A DNA stretch of 64,000 bases from Pseudoalteromonas sp. Z1A8 (lineage in GTDB: Bacteria > Pseudomonadota > Gammaproteobacteria > Enterobacterales > Alteromonadaceae), in the NCBI RefSeq assembly GCF_011378855.1, contig NZ_WTLB01000003.1, forward strand, positions 62,001 to 126,000, in the 5' to 3' direction. Below are positions 1 to 11,729 of this stretch, piece after piece (within the stretch, counting starts at the first letter, position 1; each line of letters opens with the position of its first letter). A program made the translations under genes and the position numbers. The notes beneath the pieces were generated by a model, which made no database searches, was not told where the DNA came from, and saw only the letters and a program-made list of their open reading frames with translations.

Positions 1-162
1 TTCTAGCGGTGCTGAGCGTGCTACGCAATAACGACCCGATAGGTTTGAGCAACCCGCAAGTGCTATTTCAAGGTTTGGCATTTGCGCGAGCGTTTGTGAA
101 TCAATAAAGCGTTCTATACAACGCGGACCAATATCGAGTATGTCTTTAATGTTATAGCGCAT
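1..162 (-). CDS. Truncated regulator-like CDS (N-terminal 54 residues)
   Basis: An open frame starts at an ATG at 162 on the minus strand and runs off the left edge with no stop. It opens MRYNIKDILDIGPRCIERF and later contains GCSNLSGRYCVARSAP. There is no N-terminal helix-turn-helix, which argues against a LacI-type repressor. The small-residue-rich segment resembles the start of the cupin-like sensor domain of some AraC-type regulators, but that is a weak resemblance. It is transcribed divergently from lacZ across a 112-bp gap, so a local sugar-responsive regulator of lacZ is the natural guess. The frame is solid; the function is inferred. Confidence 0.5.
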   Translation of the reverse strand, partial: MRYNIKDILDIGPRCIERFIDSQTLAQMPNLEIALAGCSNLSGRYCVARSAPLE

Positions 163-220
163 AATTACAATGATAGTTTTGGACAAATAAAGGAGAGCTT
201 TAAGCATAACCCCTGCGATT

Positions 221-3361
<3,141 letters not shown>

Positions 3362-3373
3362 GTTATTTAAACA

Positions 3374-3404
3374 AAAACAGCGGCCAAATTGGCCGCTGTT
3401 TTTT
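3374..3404. terminator. Bidirectional terminator between lacZ and the DoxX gene
   Basis: A perfect inverted repeat (AACAGCGGCCA, loop AAT, TGGCCGCTGTT) is flanked by A and T runs, so it can stop lacZ transcription and the converging gene. Confidence 0.9.
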
Positions 3405-3417
3405 AAATTTATAAACG

Positions 3418-3864
3418 TTATTTATTAGCTAGTTTTTTAGCTAATACGTTATCAAGCGAAAAACTTCCTGCCCCTTGAATAACAAGTACAGCCATTACAA
3501 CAAGTAACGTTAAAGCATATTCGTAGCCATTGTTTGCCATAAACAAACCATTACTAATATGCACGCTAAAAATAGCAATCAACATTGTAAAGCCGGCAAC
3601 AACCGCTGCTGGGCGTGTTAATAAACCAATAACCAAGGCAATACCACCAAAAAACTCTGCACTACCGGCCATCATTGCTAACCAGTAACCTGGCTCTAAG
3701 CCAATGCTTGCCATCCATTGCCCTGTGCCTTCAAGGCCATAACCGCCAAACCAAGCAAATAGTTTTTGTGCACCATGCGCCGCTAAAATAAGGCCAACTG
3801 GCACTCGTAAAATTAATGCTGCTACGCCTGCTTTTGAGCTTAATATTTTTTGCAATAGTGTCAT
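3418..3864 (-). CDS. DoxX family membrane protein
   Basis: A 148-residue inner-membrane protein with four predicted hydrophobic segments. The N-terminal part (LILRVPVGLILAAHGAQKLF, then GG.GLEGTGQWMASIGL) is the DoxX family signature, and the third segment carries FGGIALVIGLLTRPAA. DoxX proteins are small quinone- or redox-associated membrane proteins whose biochemical role is mostly unsettled; some act with thiol stress systems. It stands alone between two hairpins, so it is probably monocistronic. Confidence 0.85.
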   Translation of the reverse strand: MTLLQKILSSKAGVAALILRVPVGLILAAHGAQKLFAWFGGYGLEGTGQWMASIGLEPGYWLAMMAGSAEFFGGIALVIGLLTRPAAVVAGFTMLIAIFSVHISNGLFMANNGYEYALTLLVVMAVLVIQGAGSFSLDNVLAKKLANK

Positions 3865-4004
3865 GAGTTTTTATCCTGTGTAAATTTATAAGGTGTTAGT
3901 TCTGCTAACCGATGAACACAGTTTACTATCATCATTTGGAAATGTTAATATCGGTATTATTGGTTAATTATCAATGCAGTGTTTTTAATGTGTTTTATGC
4001 ACAA

Positions 4005-4036
4005 AAAAGCCGCTAACTTTAAACGTTAGCGGCTTT
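4005..4036 (-). terminator. Terminator downstream of yqhD-like gene
   Basis: Stem AAAGCCGCTAAC paired with GTTAGCGGCTTT around a short loop; on the minus strand it ends in a T run. It lies just past the stop of the alcohol dehydrogenase gene. Confidence 0.8.
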
Positions 4037-4060
4037 TAGTTTTAAGTTACTTAAAAGTGA

Positions 4061-5206
4061 TTAAGCAACTGCTTGCTCTAAAATTTCACGGCTTTCTTTA
4101 AGCGTAATTGCTTGGTTTTCACCAAGTGCTAGCATGCCGTGCGCTTCAAGTTTACCAATAATATTGTCAATAGCCGCGGCTTTATCATCGCCATGTTCAG
4201 TAAGCACAGTTGCTACGTCAAGGCTGTGGTAAAACGCTTCAATTGCTGCAATTGTTTTCTCAGCTAAGTCGTCAGATTGCTCAAGACCAAATACGTTTTT
4301 ACCCATTTGCTCTAGTTTTGCTTTTTTAACTGCAAATTGGTTGCGCAGTAAAGAAGGCTGAACAATAGCAAGTGAACGTGCATGGTCAACACCGTAAGCG
4401 GCTGTAAGCTCGTGGCCAATCATGTGCGTTGCCCAATCTTGCGATACACCAGAACCAATTAAACCGTTAAGTGCTTGGTTAGCTGCCCACATAAGGTTTG
4501 CGCGCCATGCATCGTCTTGGTTTTCAAAGTTATCGCCTAATGATTTAAGTGCTTTTAATAGCGCTTCAGCGTAACCATCTTGTACAAGTGCACCGGCAGG
4601 GAATGTTAGGTACTGCTCACACGTATGAACCCATGCATCTACTAAACCATTTACAAGTTGGCGCTGTGGTAATGTTTTCATTACATCAGGGTCCATAATT
4701 GCAAACTTAGGTTGTACCGCAGGAGACATAAACGGAAGTTTTTGTTTAGTCGCAGCTTTGCTCACAACAGAACCTTGGTTAGACTCAGAACCTGTAGCTG
4801 GAAGCGTAAGTACTGCCCCAATAGGTAATGCGCTAGTTACTTTATGCTTACCAGTAGGAATATCCCAACCTTCGCCATCATAAACGGCAGATGCTGCAAT
4901 GTATTTAACGCCGTCGATTACAGAACCGCCGCCTACAGCTAGTACAAAGTCGATATCTTGTTCTTTACAAATTTTTACTGCTTGGTCTAACACTTCAATT
5001 GTTGGGTTAGCGCCAACTCCCGAGAATTCAACCCAATCAAAGCCTTCAAGTGCTGCTGCAACTTGGTCGTACACGCCGTTCTTTTTAATTGAACCGCCGC
5101 CGTACACTACAAGTACTTTTTGATCTTTTGCGATCAAATCAGTTAGTGAGGCAATTTGTTCTTGGCCGAACTGGATAAGTGTTGGATTTACGTAGCTAAA
5201 TTTCAT
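4061..5206 (-). CDS. yqhD: Iron-containing alcohol dehydrogenase / aldehyde reductase, YqhD-like
   Basis: A 381-residue cytoplasmic enzyme, close to the 387 of E. coli YqhD, an NADPH-dependent reductase of short and lipid-peroxidation-derived aldehydes. Family marks include the cofactor-binding YGGGSIKKNGV and AVGGGSVIDGVK, the LPATGSESNQG loop, and the metal-site region QDWATHMIGHELTA...GVDHA, which supplies the metal ligands (Asp in DAWVH, the two His here, and His in DHA). Similarity to YqhD runs the full length. The divergent neighbour is a YqhC-type AraC regulator, the same pairing as in E. coli, which supports an aldehyde-detoxification role under aldehyde-induced control. Confidence 0.92.
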   Translation of the reverse strand: MKFSYVNPTLIQFGQEQIASLTDLIAKDQKVLVVYGGGSIKKNGVYDQVAAALEGFDWVEFSGVGANPTIEVLDQAVKICKEQDIDFVLAVGGGSVIDGVKYIAASAVYDGEGWDIPTGKHKVTSALPIGAVLTLPATGSESNQGSVVSKAATKQKLPFMSPAVQPKFAIMDPDVMKTLPQRQLVNGLVDAWVHTCEQYLTFPAGALVQDGYAEALLKALKSLGDNFENQDDAWRANLMWAANQALNGLIGSGVSQDWATHMIGHELTAAYGVDHARSLAIVQPSLLRNQFAVKKAKLEQMGKNVFGLEQSDDLAEKTIAAIEAFYHSLDVATVLTEHGDDKAAAIDNIIGKLEAHGMLALGENQAITLKESREILEQAVA

Positions 5207-5330
5207 TATTTTGCTCCTAGGTGACGGTTAAATACTAAATATAATGCTTAGTTACTAACTAAGCCAAACTTCAATGAGTGCATATTAGTGGCAAAACAAA
5301 CATTAAAAAAGCCCAATAACTCGCAAAAGC

Positions 5331-6275
5331 TTGCCTAAAACTGTCAATATTGATATTTTACACAAAATTAGTACGATAGTAGATGCTTTAATGTTCTCAA
5401 TAGCCAACATGATGCAAAAATTTGCAGAGCACAATAATTTACTCAACTTTGAAGGCAACATGGAAACCATTATTCCAGGTGTGTATTTTCATCGCGCAAG
5501 TAAAAGCTCGCCACGCCAGCCACTCATATATAACTCAGGTATTATTATTGTTGGCCAAGGACATAAAATAATTCATTTCCCTGAACATCAAATAAAGTAT
5601 GGCGAAGGTGACTACCTTGTTTTAGGTGTCCCCGTGCCACTTGAGTGCGAAGCTTTTACCGATAACAACCTGCCTGTAATGGGCATTATTATAGATATAA
5701 ACCCGGTAATGTTACACAAGCTAGTAAACCAAATTGGTACACATAAGCCATTCACCACAGGGCAAATGAGTGGCGTTCAATCGGCTAAAATAGATGGCGT
5801 TATGGAGCAAGTAACCCACCGCTTACTTAGCGTGCTTAATAACCCTATTGAAGCAGACATTTTTGGCGAAGATATAGTAAAAGAATTAGTATATCGTGTG
5901 CTTTGCGGCCCACAAGGCGACACGTTAATAGGCCTTGCCATGCACGACGGGCACTATGCGCGCATAGCACGTACGCTGTCGACTATGCACAGTAGTTATG
6001 CCAATCAAATTACGGTTGAAGGGTTAGCTGAAGATGTAAATATGAGTGTGTCGTCGTTTCATCGTGCTTTTAGGCAAGTAACGTTTGAGTCACCTTTGCA
6101 GTATTTAAAAAAAGTACGCTTAGCTAAGGCTAAAGAGCTTATAACCAGTAGTGGAAGCAAGGCAAACGAAGCCGCATTAAAAGTTGGCTATACCAGCCCA
6201 TCGCAATTTAGCCGCGAATTTAAGCGTCACTTTAATAAAACGCCAAGTGAAATGTTAACTCAATTACATAGCTAA
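5331..6275 (+). CDS. yqhC: AraC family regulator, YqhC-like
   Basis: A 314-residue regulator with an AraC N-terminal sensor domain (about 40-190) and a C-terminal pair of helix-turn-helix motifs (about 215-310; SVSSFHRAFRQVTFESPLQY and the closing PSQFSREFKRHFNKTPSE). It aligns over its length with E. coli YqhC, the aldehyde-responsive activator of yqhD, and the divergent yqhD-like gene fits. The start is uncertain: the longest frame begins at a TTG (5331) with no good Shine-Dalgarno, and an in-frame ATG lies at 5391. The longer form is preferred because the helix before the sensor domain is also present in YqhC. Confidence 0.85.
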   Translation: MPKTVNIDILHKISTIVDALMFSIANMMQKFAEHNNLLNFEGNMETIIPGVYFHRASKSSPRQPLIYNSGIIIVGQGHKIIHFPEHQIKYGEGDYLVLGVPVPLECEAFTDNNLPVMGIIIDINPVMLHKLVNQIGTHKPFTTGQMSGVQSAKIDGVMEQVTHRLLSVLNNPIEADIFGEDIVKELVYRVLCGPQGDTLIGLAMHDGHYARIARTLSTMHSSYANQITVEGLAEDVNMSVSSFHRAFRQVTFESPLQYLKKVRLAKAKELITSSGSKANEAALKVGYTSPSQFSREFKRHFNKTPSEMLTQLHS

Positions 6276-6379
6276 ACTACGCTACAAACAATTAGCTAAT
6301 TGTTACTTTTATAACGTAACAATTAGCTAAACGAGTAAGCTCTGCTACTATAAAAAAGTAGTTGAGTTTGGATGCGCTT

Positions 6380-7993
6380 ATGGCCGATAAAAAAAATCAT
6401 AAAAATACAGACCCTAATATTTTGCAGGGAGGGGTTAAATATGTATTTCTATTTTTTATCTACCTAATAGCATTTATTAGTAATGCAGCCGACAGTAGCA
6501 ATGCAGCCGACTTTTGCAATATAACACCTTTAAATAGCCAATCTTCTCTCTCATCTTTACAACTTAATACAGCATCTAAACTTCTGGCCAAACGTGGCAC
6601 AAACGAATTTCAGCTCAACTGCTCGTTAAAGCATGGTGGCGTACTTTCGTTTTTGCATCCTGGCTTTACATGGCAGCAAAACGATATAATAAAACAGCCA
6701 TTGAAATCGGGGCAAATTGCCTTTTTAATGGATTCAGGAAGCTTTACTGCCGTTATTACTCTTGAGTCAAAACTCAACTATACACCTCGATTTAAGTGGC
6801 AAAATACACAATTGTTTTTTAAAAACACACAACAACATAATCTCATTATGGGTGCTTTTTATGGGCTATGTATTACGCTCATTTTTTACGTATTAATAAT
6901 GGGCCATAGGCTGCATGACAGTATATTTAAACTATACAGCGCCTATATTTTTTGTATTGGCAGCTTTATTTTACTTCAAGAAGGCCAGCTCTATTTATTC
7001 ATAACTGAGCACGTTTCATCACTCCTATTTGATTTATATTTACTCAGCGTAGGCCTAACGGTACTCAGTGCTACATGGTTTATGTGCGCGCTGCTTGAAC
7101 TAAACACAAACTGGCCAAAAACAAGTAAAGCTTTAAAAATTATGGCAAGTATTGTTATGTGCTTTTGTTTAATAAGAATATTGTTCAGCAATATTTTGAT
7201 TTGGCAAGTAGCGGGCAACATAATGGCTTACGGCTCATTAGTTATTGTTACTGTCATTTTTATTTTAGCAGCACTGCAAGCTCGTAAAGGAATACACGAA
7301 GCAACACTTGTTTTTATAGCGTTGAGCTTGGTGCTCGTAAGTATGATATTTAGAGTATTACTTATTAATCAAAATCCATTTATGCAGCGTTACGGATTTA
7401 TTTTAGCTTTCGCTATAGAATCATTTTTACTTGCTGTGGCGGTGTCTAGAAGAGTAAGTCGAATGCGTATAGCCAAAAAACAAGCAGAGTCGGAGGCGAA
7501 CTACGATCACTTGTGTAATATTTTAAATAGGCGAGGTTGGAGCAAAAAGGCCAATTTACTCATTAAACAACACAGCGAGCAATCGGGTATTTTGTGCCTA
7601 ATGTATATCGATCTTGATAACTTTAAACAAATAAACGACACACACGGCCACGATAGTGGCGACAAAGTTTTATGCTGTGTAGCCAATTATTTAAAAAACA
7701 GCATGCGAAGAAGCGATGCTGTAGGAAGGATTGGTGGTGACGAATTTGTCGTACTTGCTCACTTTAACAATAACGACGAAGTAAACAGCAAAGTACATGA
7801 ACTAGAACGCCAGTTAAACGAACTTGTAATAACACTAAACGGCAATAAGATTAATATACACGCAAGTGTGGGGCTTACTAACTTTAATGTTCCACCACAC
7901 AGTATTGATCAAATTTTAAAGGCTGGCGACAGCGCCATGTATCAGCAAAAAATGCTGCGAAAAGTAAAACCACTGACTTTAGTTGATGGCTAG
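6380..7993 (+). CDS. Diguanylate cyclase with 7TMR-DISM-type membrane domain
   Basis: A 537-residue membrane signalling protein counted from the ATG at 6380; the frame also opens at a TTG at 6362, which is less likely. A signal-like hydrophobic segment (about 20-35) leads to a short periplasmic region. A block of about seven transmembrane helices (about 155-360) of the 7TMR-DISM type follows, beginning NLIMGAFYGLCITLIFYVLI. The C-terminal domain has an intact GGDEF active site at 452-456, the DLDNFKQINDTHGHDSGD metal and nucleotide region, and an inhibitory-site motif RRSD at 443-446 placed five residues before GGDEF. It should therefore make c-di-GMP and be subject to product inhibition. The periplasmic ligand is unknown. 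Confidence 0.9.
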   Translation: MADKKNHKNTDPNILQGGVKYVFLFFIYLIAFISNAADSSNAADFCNITPLNSQSSLSSLQLNTASKLLAKRGTNEFQLNCSLKHGGVLSFLHPGFTWQQNDIIKQPLKSGQIAFLMDSGSFTAVITLESKLNYTPRFKWQNTQLFFKNTQQHNLIMGAFYGLCITLIFYVLIMGHRLHDSIFKLYSAYIFCIGSFILLQEGQLYLFITEHVSSLLFDLYLLSVGLTVLSATWFMCALLELNTNWPKTSKALKIMASIVMCFCLIRILFSNILIWQVAGNIMAYGSLVIVTVIFILAALQARKGIHEATLVFIALSLVLVSMIFRVLLINQNPFMQRYGFILAFAIESFLLAVAVSRRVSRMRIAKKQAESEANYDHLCNILNRRGWSKKANLLIKQHSEQSGILCLMYIDLDNFKQINDTHGHDSGDKVLCCVANYLKNSMRRSDAVGRIGGDEFVVLAHFNNNDEVNSKVHELERQLNELVITLNGNKINIHASVGLTNFNVPPHSIDQILKAGDSAMYQQKMLRKVKPLTLVDG

Positions 7994-8004
7994 AGTCTCT
8001 TAGT

Positions 8005-8796
8005 TTAATTACTTAAAGCTGGCGTTGGTTGGCTAAGCTGTTTACGATTTACAAAATAACTAACAACGATAGTAAACAATGTTGAGCAAACCGCTGCGGC
8101 TGCATATACCTGCCAAATAACAAAGTTAAGCTTAAGCGCTAAGGCAATTACTGCAAAAAATACACACCCACCTAATGAACCAATAATACCGCCATTAAGA
8201 ATTTTAAACGTTGAGGCTTGTTTGTCACTAAAGTGAGCAACACTGCCCATCACCGCTAAAATAACCGGAAAGGTAGATATTAATCCGCTCCAAGCAGACC
8301 CTATATGTTGTGATATAAACGTAACAAGCACAATAAAACTTGTTACGAGTACCATTTTTACTGGCAGCTCCCAGCGAGCATTTAATGGTTTTGCATCAAC
8401 TGATATATTTAGCTTTGTGGAGATAACAGTTAAACCGAGTAAAATACACAGCGAAACCACACTCGCCACAATAATATCCACAGGCAAAAATAAAGTAATA
8501 ATGCTAAATACACACCAAATGCTTAACGCTGTAAAAAGCGACTTAAACACACCAAATCTTCGTGATACAACCAAGTAACTAAAACAAAATAAACCTATAC
8601 CACTCATACCGTATAAAGATGCCACAGCAGAGTTTGCAGCAAATAGCTTACCTTGCTCCAGCGCTATAAAATAAGATATTGGCCCCGAGGTGATAGGCAA
8701 TCCAGGAATAATCCCACTAACAAAACTACCAAAGCGCTTTTGGGCATATGTTATCAGTAAAATAAGCAAAGGTGCGATTGTAAGTTTAAGTAGCAT
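8005..8796 (-). CDS. Polytopic membrane protein of unknown function, internally duplicated
   Basis: 263 residues from the ATG at 8796 (the frame also opens at a TTG at 8805), with about eight to ten hydrophobic segments. I do not recognise the family with confidence. The N-terminal half starts with RFGSFVSGIIPGLPITSGP and continues through SLYGMSGIGLFCFSY. The C-terminal half has the similar HIGSAWSGLISTFPVILA and LNGGIIGSLGGCVFF, suggesting two homologous halves as in many small transporters. It is convergent with the diguanylate cyclase gene, only 11 bp from its stop. A small-molecule transporter or exporter is a guess. Confidence 0.7.
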   Translation of the reverse strand: MLLKLTIAPLLILLITYAQKRFGSFVSGIIPGLPITSGPISYFIALEQGKLFAANSAVASLYGMSGIGLFCFSYLVVSRRFGVFKSLFTALSIWCVFSIITLFLPVDIIVASVVSLCILLGLTVISTKLNISVDAKPLNARWELPVKMVLVTSFIVLVTFISQHIGSAWSGLISTFPVILAVMGSVAHFSDKQASTFKILNGGIIGSLGGCVFFAVIALALKLNFVIWQVYAAAAVCSTLFTIVVSYFVNRKQLSQPTPALSN

Positions 8797-8940
8797 AAAT
8801 AACAATAAAGTATGAGAGTTAAGATTAAGTCTACGCGGCTGTTACTATATTGTAGAGTGAATAAAAATCACTCATATAGTGTGATTTTTTTCACCTATAA
8901 ATATTAAGTCATTTATCAAAAAACACTGATTAACAGTTAT

Positions 8941-8966
8941 AAAAAAGCCACTAATTAAAGTGGCTA
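8941..8966 (-). terminator. Terminator of the VOC protein gene
   Basis: AGCCACT and AGTGGCT flank a short AT loop; read on the minus strand the hairpin is followed by six T residues, 24 bases past the gene's stop. Confidence 0.8.
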
Positions 8967-8990
8967 TAAGCTTTACTAATACAACTGTAT

Positions 8991-9410
8991 TTATACTTTT
9001 TTAAATAAAACCTCTGGGTTTACCATGGTTTTCATTTCAAGCACATTGCCATTTGGATCTTCAATAAAAAACGTTTCTTGCTCAAACTCATCACCAATAA
9101 AACGACGGTATGGTTTATCTAGGTATTCAATACCCGCATCTTCAATACGTTTTTTTAATCCATTAAATTCATCTTCAGATAAGTGAATTCCAAAGTGAGG
9201 TACTGCTACAGCTCCCATATCTACATCATGGCGAACTGTTGGTAGGCGCTCAACACTTTGGTGCAAGGTAAGTTCATTACCCCAAAAATCTATATCTACC
9301 CAGCGACCTTCTTCACTGTTACCCGTTTTACAGCCAAGTACGTCACAATAAAACGCTTTAGCCACTTTTAAATCGCCAGCCGGAATAGCCAGATGCAAAC
9401 AGTTAGACAT
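8991..9410 (-). CDS. VOC family (glyoxalase/dioxygenase fold) protein
   Basis: 139 residues with two beta-alpha-beta-beta-beta modules. The first opens CLHLAIPAGDLKVAKAFYCDVLGCK. The second holds PHFGIHLSEDEF and ends FFIEDPNGNVLEMK, with His and Glu in the positions that bind metal in vicinal-oxygen-chelate enzymes. The substrate cannot be told from sequence; relatives include lyases, dioxygenases and antibiotic-binding proteins. It is monocistronic, with its own terminator. Confidence 0.85.
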   Translation of the reverse strand: MSNCLHLAIPAGDLKVAKAFYCDVLGCKTGNSEEGRWVDIDFWGNELTLHQSVERLPTVRHDVDMGAVAVPHFGIHLSEDEFNGLKKRIEDAGIEYLDKPYRRFIGDEFEQETFFIEDPNGNVLEMKTMVNPEVLFKKV

Positions 9411-9620
9411 AAATTACCCTTGGTTAACTCTTTAATACATTAAATTATCGTTATTATACATAACTTGTGATTTATAGAACATTAACAACGATACTATTAA
9501 GCATATTTAATACCTAAAAGTTGTTTGAAAAACACTCTTTTTAGGTTTGTAATTACTTATAACATTTATTTGTTAGAGAGTATTAGAAAGCGCTAAAGGA
9601 TTAGTTTAAAATGCGCCGCT

Positions 9621-9989
9621 ATGATTAAATTCCTACTTTTAAAATTCATCACTTTCTTTTTAGGCTTTGTAGCTTGCTTTGCGATGCACACTACTTTTGC
9701 CTTGCCTTTAGTGATTTCTGCTGCACTAACGGGGCTTATTGGCTCGTTTATTCCTTTTCCTGCGCATTATAAAAACCATCCTTATGCTGCAATTTATGCT
9801 GGCAGTTTTGCAGGTATGTGCTCAACCCACTTAATTACCAGTTACTGGGAAATTGCTATTATTTCGCTTATTGGCTCAAGTTTGTATGTGCTTACTATGA
9901 ATATGTTTACAGGCTTTGGCGGTAAGCTTGGCAGTGTTGCCTTTGCTAGTGTGGCACTTTTTGTATTAGCTAAAGGAATTGTATTATGA
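9621..9989 (+). CDS. Small membrane protein, first of a paralogous pair
   Basis: 122 residues with about four hydrophobic helices and no recognised family. It carries YAAIYAGSFAGMCSTHLI and GFGGKLGSVAFASVALFVLA. The next gene has the corresponding YAIVFFGGTFIGMSAPHRF and GYGGALGISAFLSV, so the two are homologous to each other. The stop overlaps the next start by 4 bp (ATGA), which indicates translational coupling. A two-subunit membrane complex made from a duplicated unit is inferred. No soluble partner is present. Confidence 0.7.
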   Translation: MIKFLLLKFITFFLGFVACFAMHTTFALPLVISAALTGLIGSFIPFPAHYKNHPYAAIYAGSFAGMCSTHLITSYWEIAIISLIGSSLYVLTMNMFTGFGGKLGSVAFASVALFVLAKGIVL

Positions 9990-10366
9990 GTATTGAATAC
10001 CCTTTACTGGTACTGCTTGGTGCTTTTTTAACATTTTATTTGGCTAAACATAGCCGCTTTGATGGTGTAAGAGCGTCATCTTCACTGTCTATTATTGCTT
10101 ATTTAATTTTTAGCGCCTTAAATTTAAACCCCGATTTATACGCAATTGTATTTTTTGGCGGTACATTTATAGGTATGAGCGCCCCACATCGCTTTGGTAT
10201 TTATACCGTAGCAAGCTCATCTATTTTGTTTTCAATATTATTTGAGTACCTTGTACCAAAGCTTGACGGCTATGGCGGTGCATTAGGTATTAGCGCATTT
10301 TTGTCTGTATGTATTTGCCATACTTGTATTTTATTGGGTGCGCCAAGAAGTAAAAAGCCACAATAA
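9986..10366 (+). CDS. Small membrane protein, second of a paralogous pair
   Basis: 126 residues, about four to five hydrophobic helices, ending in a basic tail (RSKKPQ). It is similar to the upstream protein around the GTFIGMS and GYGGALG motifs and is translationally coupled to it. Its function is not recognised. It converges on the fatty acid hydroxylase gene, with a single base between the stops and no room for a separate terminator. Confidence 0.7.
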   Translation: MSIEYPLLVLLGAFLTFYLAKHSRFDGVRASSSLSIIAYLIFSALNLNPDLYAIVFFGGTFIGMSAPHRFGIYTVASSSILFSILFEYLVPKLDGYGGALGISAFLSVCICHTCILLGAPRSKKPQ

Positions 10367-10367
10367 C

Positions 10368-11189
10368 TTACTTACGTTTAATACTAGTTGTAGGGTAGCC
10401 AAATAGCACTCTACATTTAGCTTTTATTCCCGATGCCTTATAAACACTTTTCAATAAGTGCTCCCACTGATGAAACGTAATAACGACTGGGTTATTGCTA
10501 TTAAGCTGCCCTATAATTCCGTATTTACAAGGCTTTGATTTATCTTCTTCTACAAAGGTGCCAAATAGCTTATCCCAAATAATAAGTACACCGGCAAAGT
10601 TTTTATCAAGGTAACCTGCATTTATTGCGTGATGAACTCGGTGATGCGAAGGCGTATTAAATACTTTTTCAAACCAGCCTAACTTACCTACTATTTGAGT
10701 ATGTACAAAAAATTGATACGCCAAATTTAATGCAACCACGCTAAATACTGTTAGCGGTTCAAATCCAATTAAAATCATAGGTAGCCAAAACATCCACATA
10801 CCGGCTACGGGGTACATTAAGCTTTGCCTAAATGCGGTGGTGAAATTCATTTTAGTTGAGCTATGGTGCACCACATGTGCAGCCCACAACCAATGAATAT
10901 GATGCGATGCTTTATGAAACCAATAATACAAAAAATCTTGCAGTAAAAATGCAAATGCAATACTTAATACACTCACTTCAATATCAAACAATCTATAGTC
11001 ATACAACCAATTAAATAAAGGCATTAACAGCAGTAACGCAATAGCATCTGCGCCTTGGTGTAATAGCGCTAACACTGTATTTGCTAGGCTATCTTTTATG
11101 TCGTAATAGCGCTTAAACTTAATAAACTCACAGCAAACAAATATCAAAAATAACGGGCTAAGAGCGAGCAAAATAATTTCTGAGTTCAT
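10368..11189 (-). CDS. Fatty acid hydroxylase / sterol desaturase family protein
   Basis: A 273-residue integral-membrane di-iron enzyme of the fatty acid hydroxylase superfamily. Histidine boxes are visible as FHKASHH, then HVVHHSS, and later the HHRVHH box, set among four or so transmembrane segments. The family hydroxylates or desaturates lipids and sterol-like molecules; the substrate here is unknown. The gene's start overlaps the end of the upstream SRPBCC gene by 4 bp. The divergent AraC-type regulator just upstream may control both. Confidence 0.88.
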   Translation of the reverse strand: MNSEIILLALSPLFLIFVCCEFIKFKRYYDIKDSLANTVLALLHQGADAIALLLLMPLFNWLYDYRLFDIEVSVLSIAFAFLLQDFLYYWFHKASHHIHWLWAAHVVHHSSTKMNFTTAFRQSLMYPVAGMWMFWLPMILIGFEPLTVFSVVALNLAYQFFVHTQIVGKLGWFEKVFNTPSHHRVHHAINAGYLDKNFAGVLIIWDKLFGTFVEEDKSKPCKYGIIGQLNSNNPVVITFHQWEHLLKSVYKASGIKAKCRVLFGYPTTSIKRK

Positions 11190-11632
11190 ACTTTACCCGC
11201 CAAAAAATAATTATTTAAATTGTTTAACGCTTGGGTTATATCTTTTGTAATAACATATTTAAGTAATGCATTTGGCATCCACCATGGAGCTGAGCAGCTT
11301 ATGCAATAGTTAAGTTCGGTAACTAAAGTATTGATGTCTTTATTTGCAGTGAGGTATATATCGCCTCGATGATTAGCTACTGGTTTATCGCCTACTATTT
11401 GGTAATGGATATGATTTTGATCGGCACTGATTATTTGCTCTGAAAAAGTTATTTTACCTATTTTTACTTGCCTAACAGATCCTTTTCCGCCTTCTATTTG
11501 CCCTTCGTCTTGTGCTTGTAGCAGCGTAAATTTGGCGTTAAAAAATCGATGCAACTGTTGATGATCCAATAGTGTGCTTATTATTTGCTTTGGCTGTGCA
11601 TTAAGCGTTTGTTTAATTGTTATAAGTATCAT
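11186..11632 (-). CDS. SRPBCC (START-like) family protein
   Basis: 148 residues with the helix-grip layout: a start resembling polyketide cyclase/dehydrase and lipid-transfer proteins (LITIKQTLNAQPKQIISTLL), a curved beta sheet, and a long C-terminal helix ending in ALNNLNNYF. Such proteins bind hydrophobic ligands in a pocket. Coupling by a 4-bp overlap to the fatty acid hydroxylase gene suggests that it carries or senses that enzyme's lipid substrate or product. Nothing in it indicates catalysis. Confidence 0.75.
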   Translation of the reverse strand: MILITIKQTLNAQPKQIISTLLDHQQLHRFFNAKFTLLQAQDEGQIEGGKGSVRQVKIGKITFSEQIISADQNHIHYQIVGDKPVANHRGDIYLTANKDINTLVTELNYCISCSAPWWMPNALLKYVITKDITQALNNLNNYFLAGKV

Positions 11633-11729
11633 TTTTACAGCAAGAGGTTATTAGGCATTCAACTAGCATATAAAAATTTAACGTGGCAAACTTGCTAATA
11701 CACGACTATTTTTTAGCTTTAGATGACAA

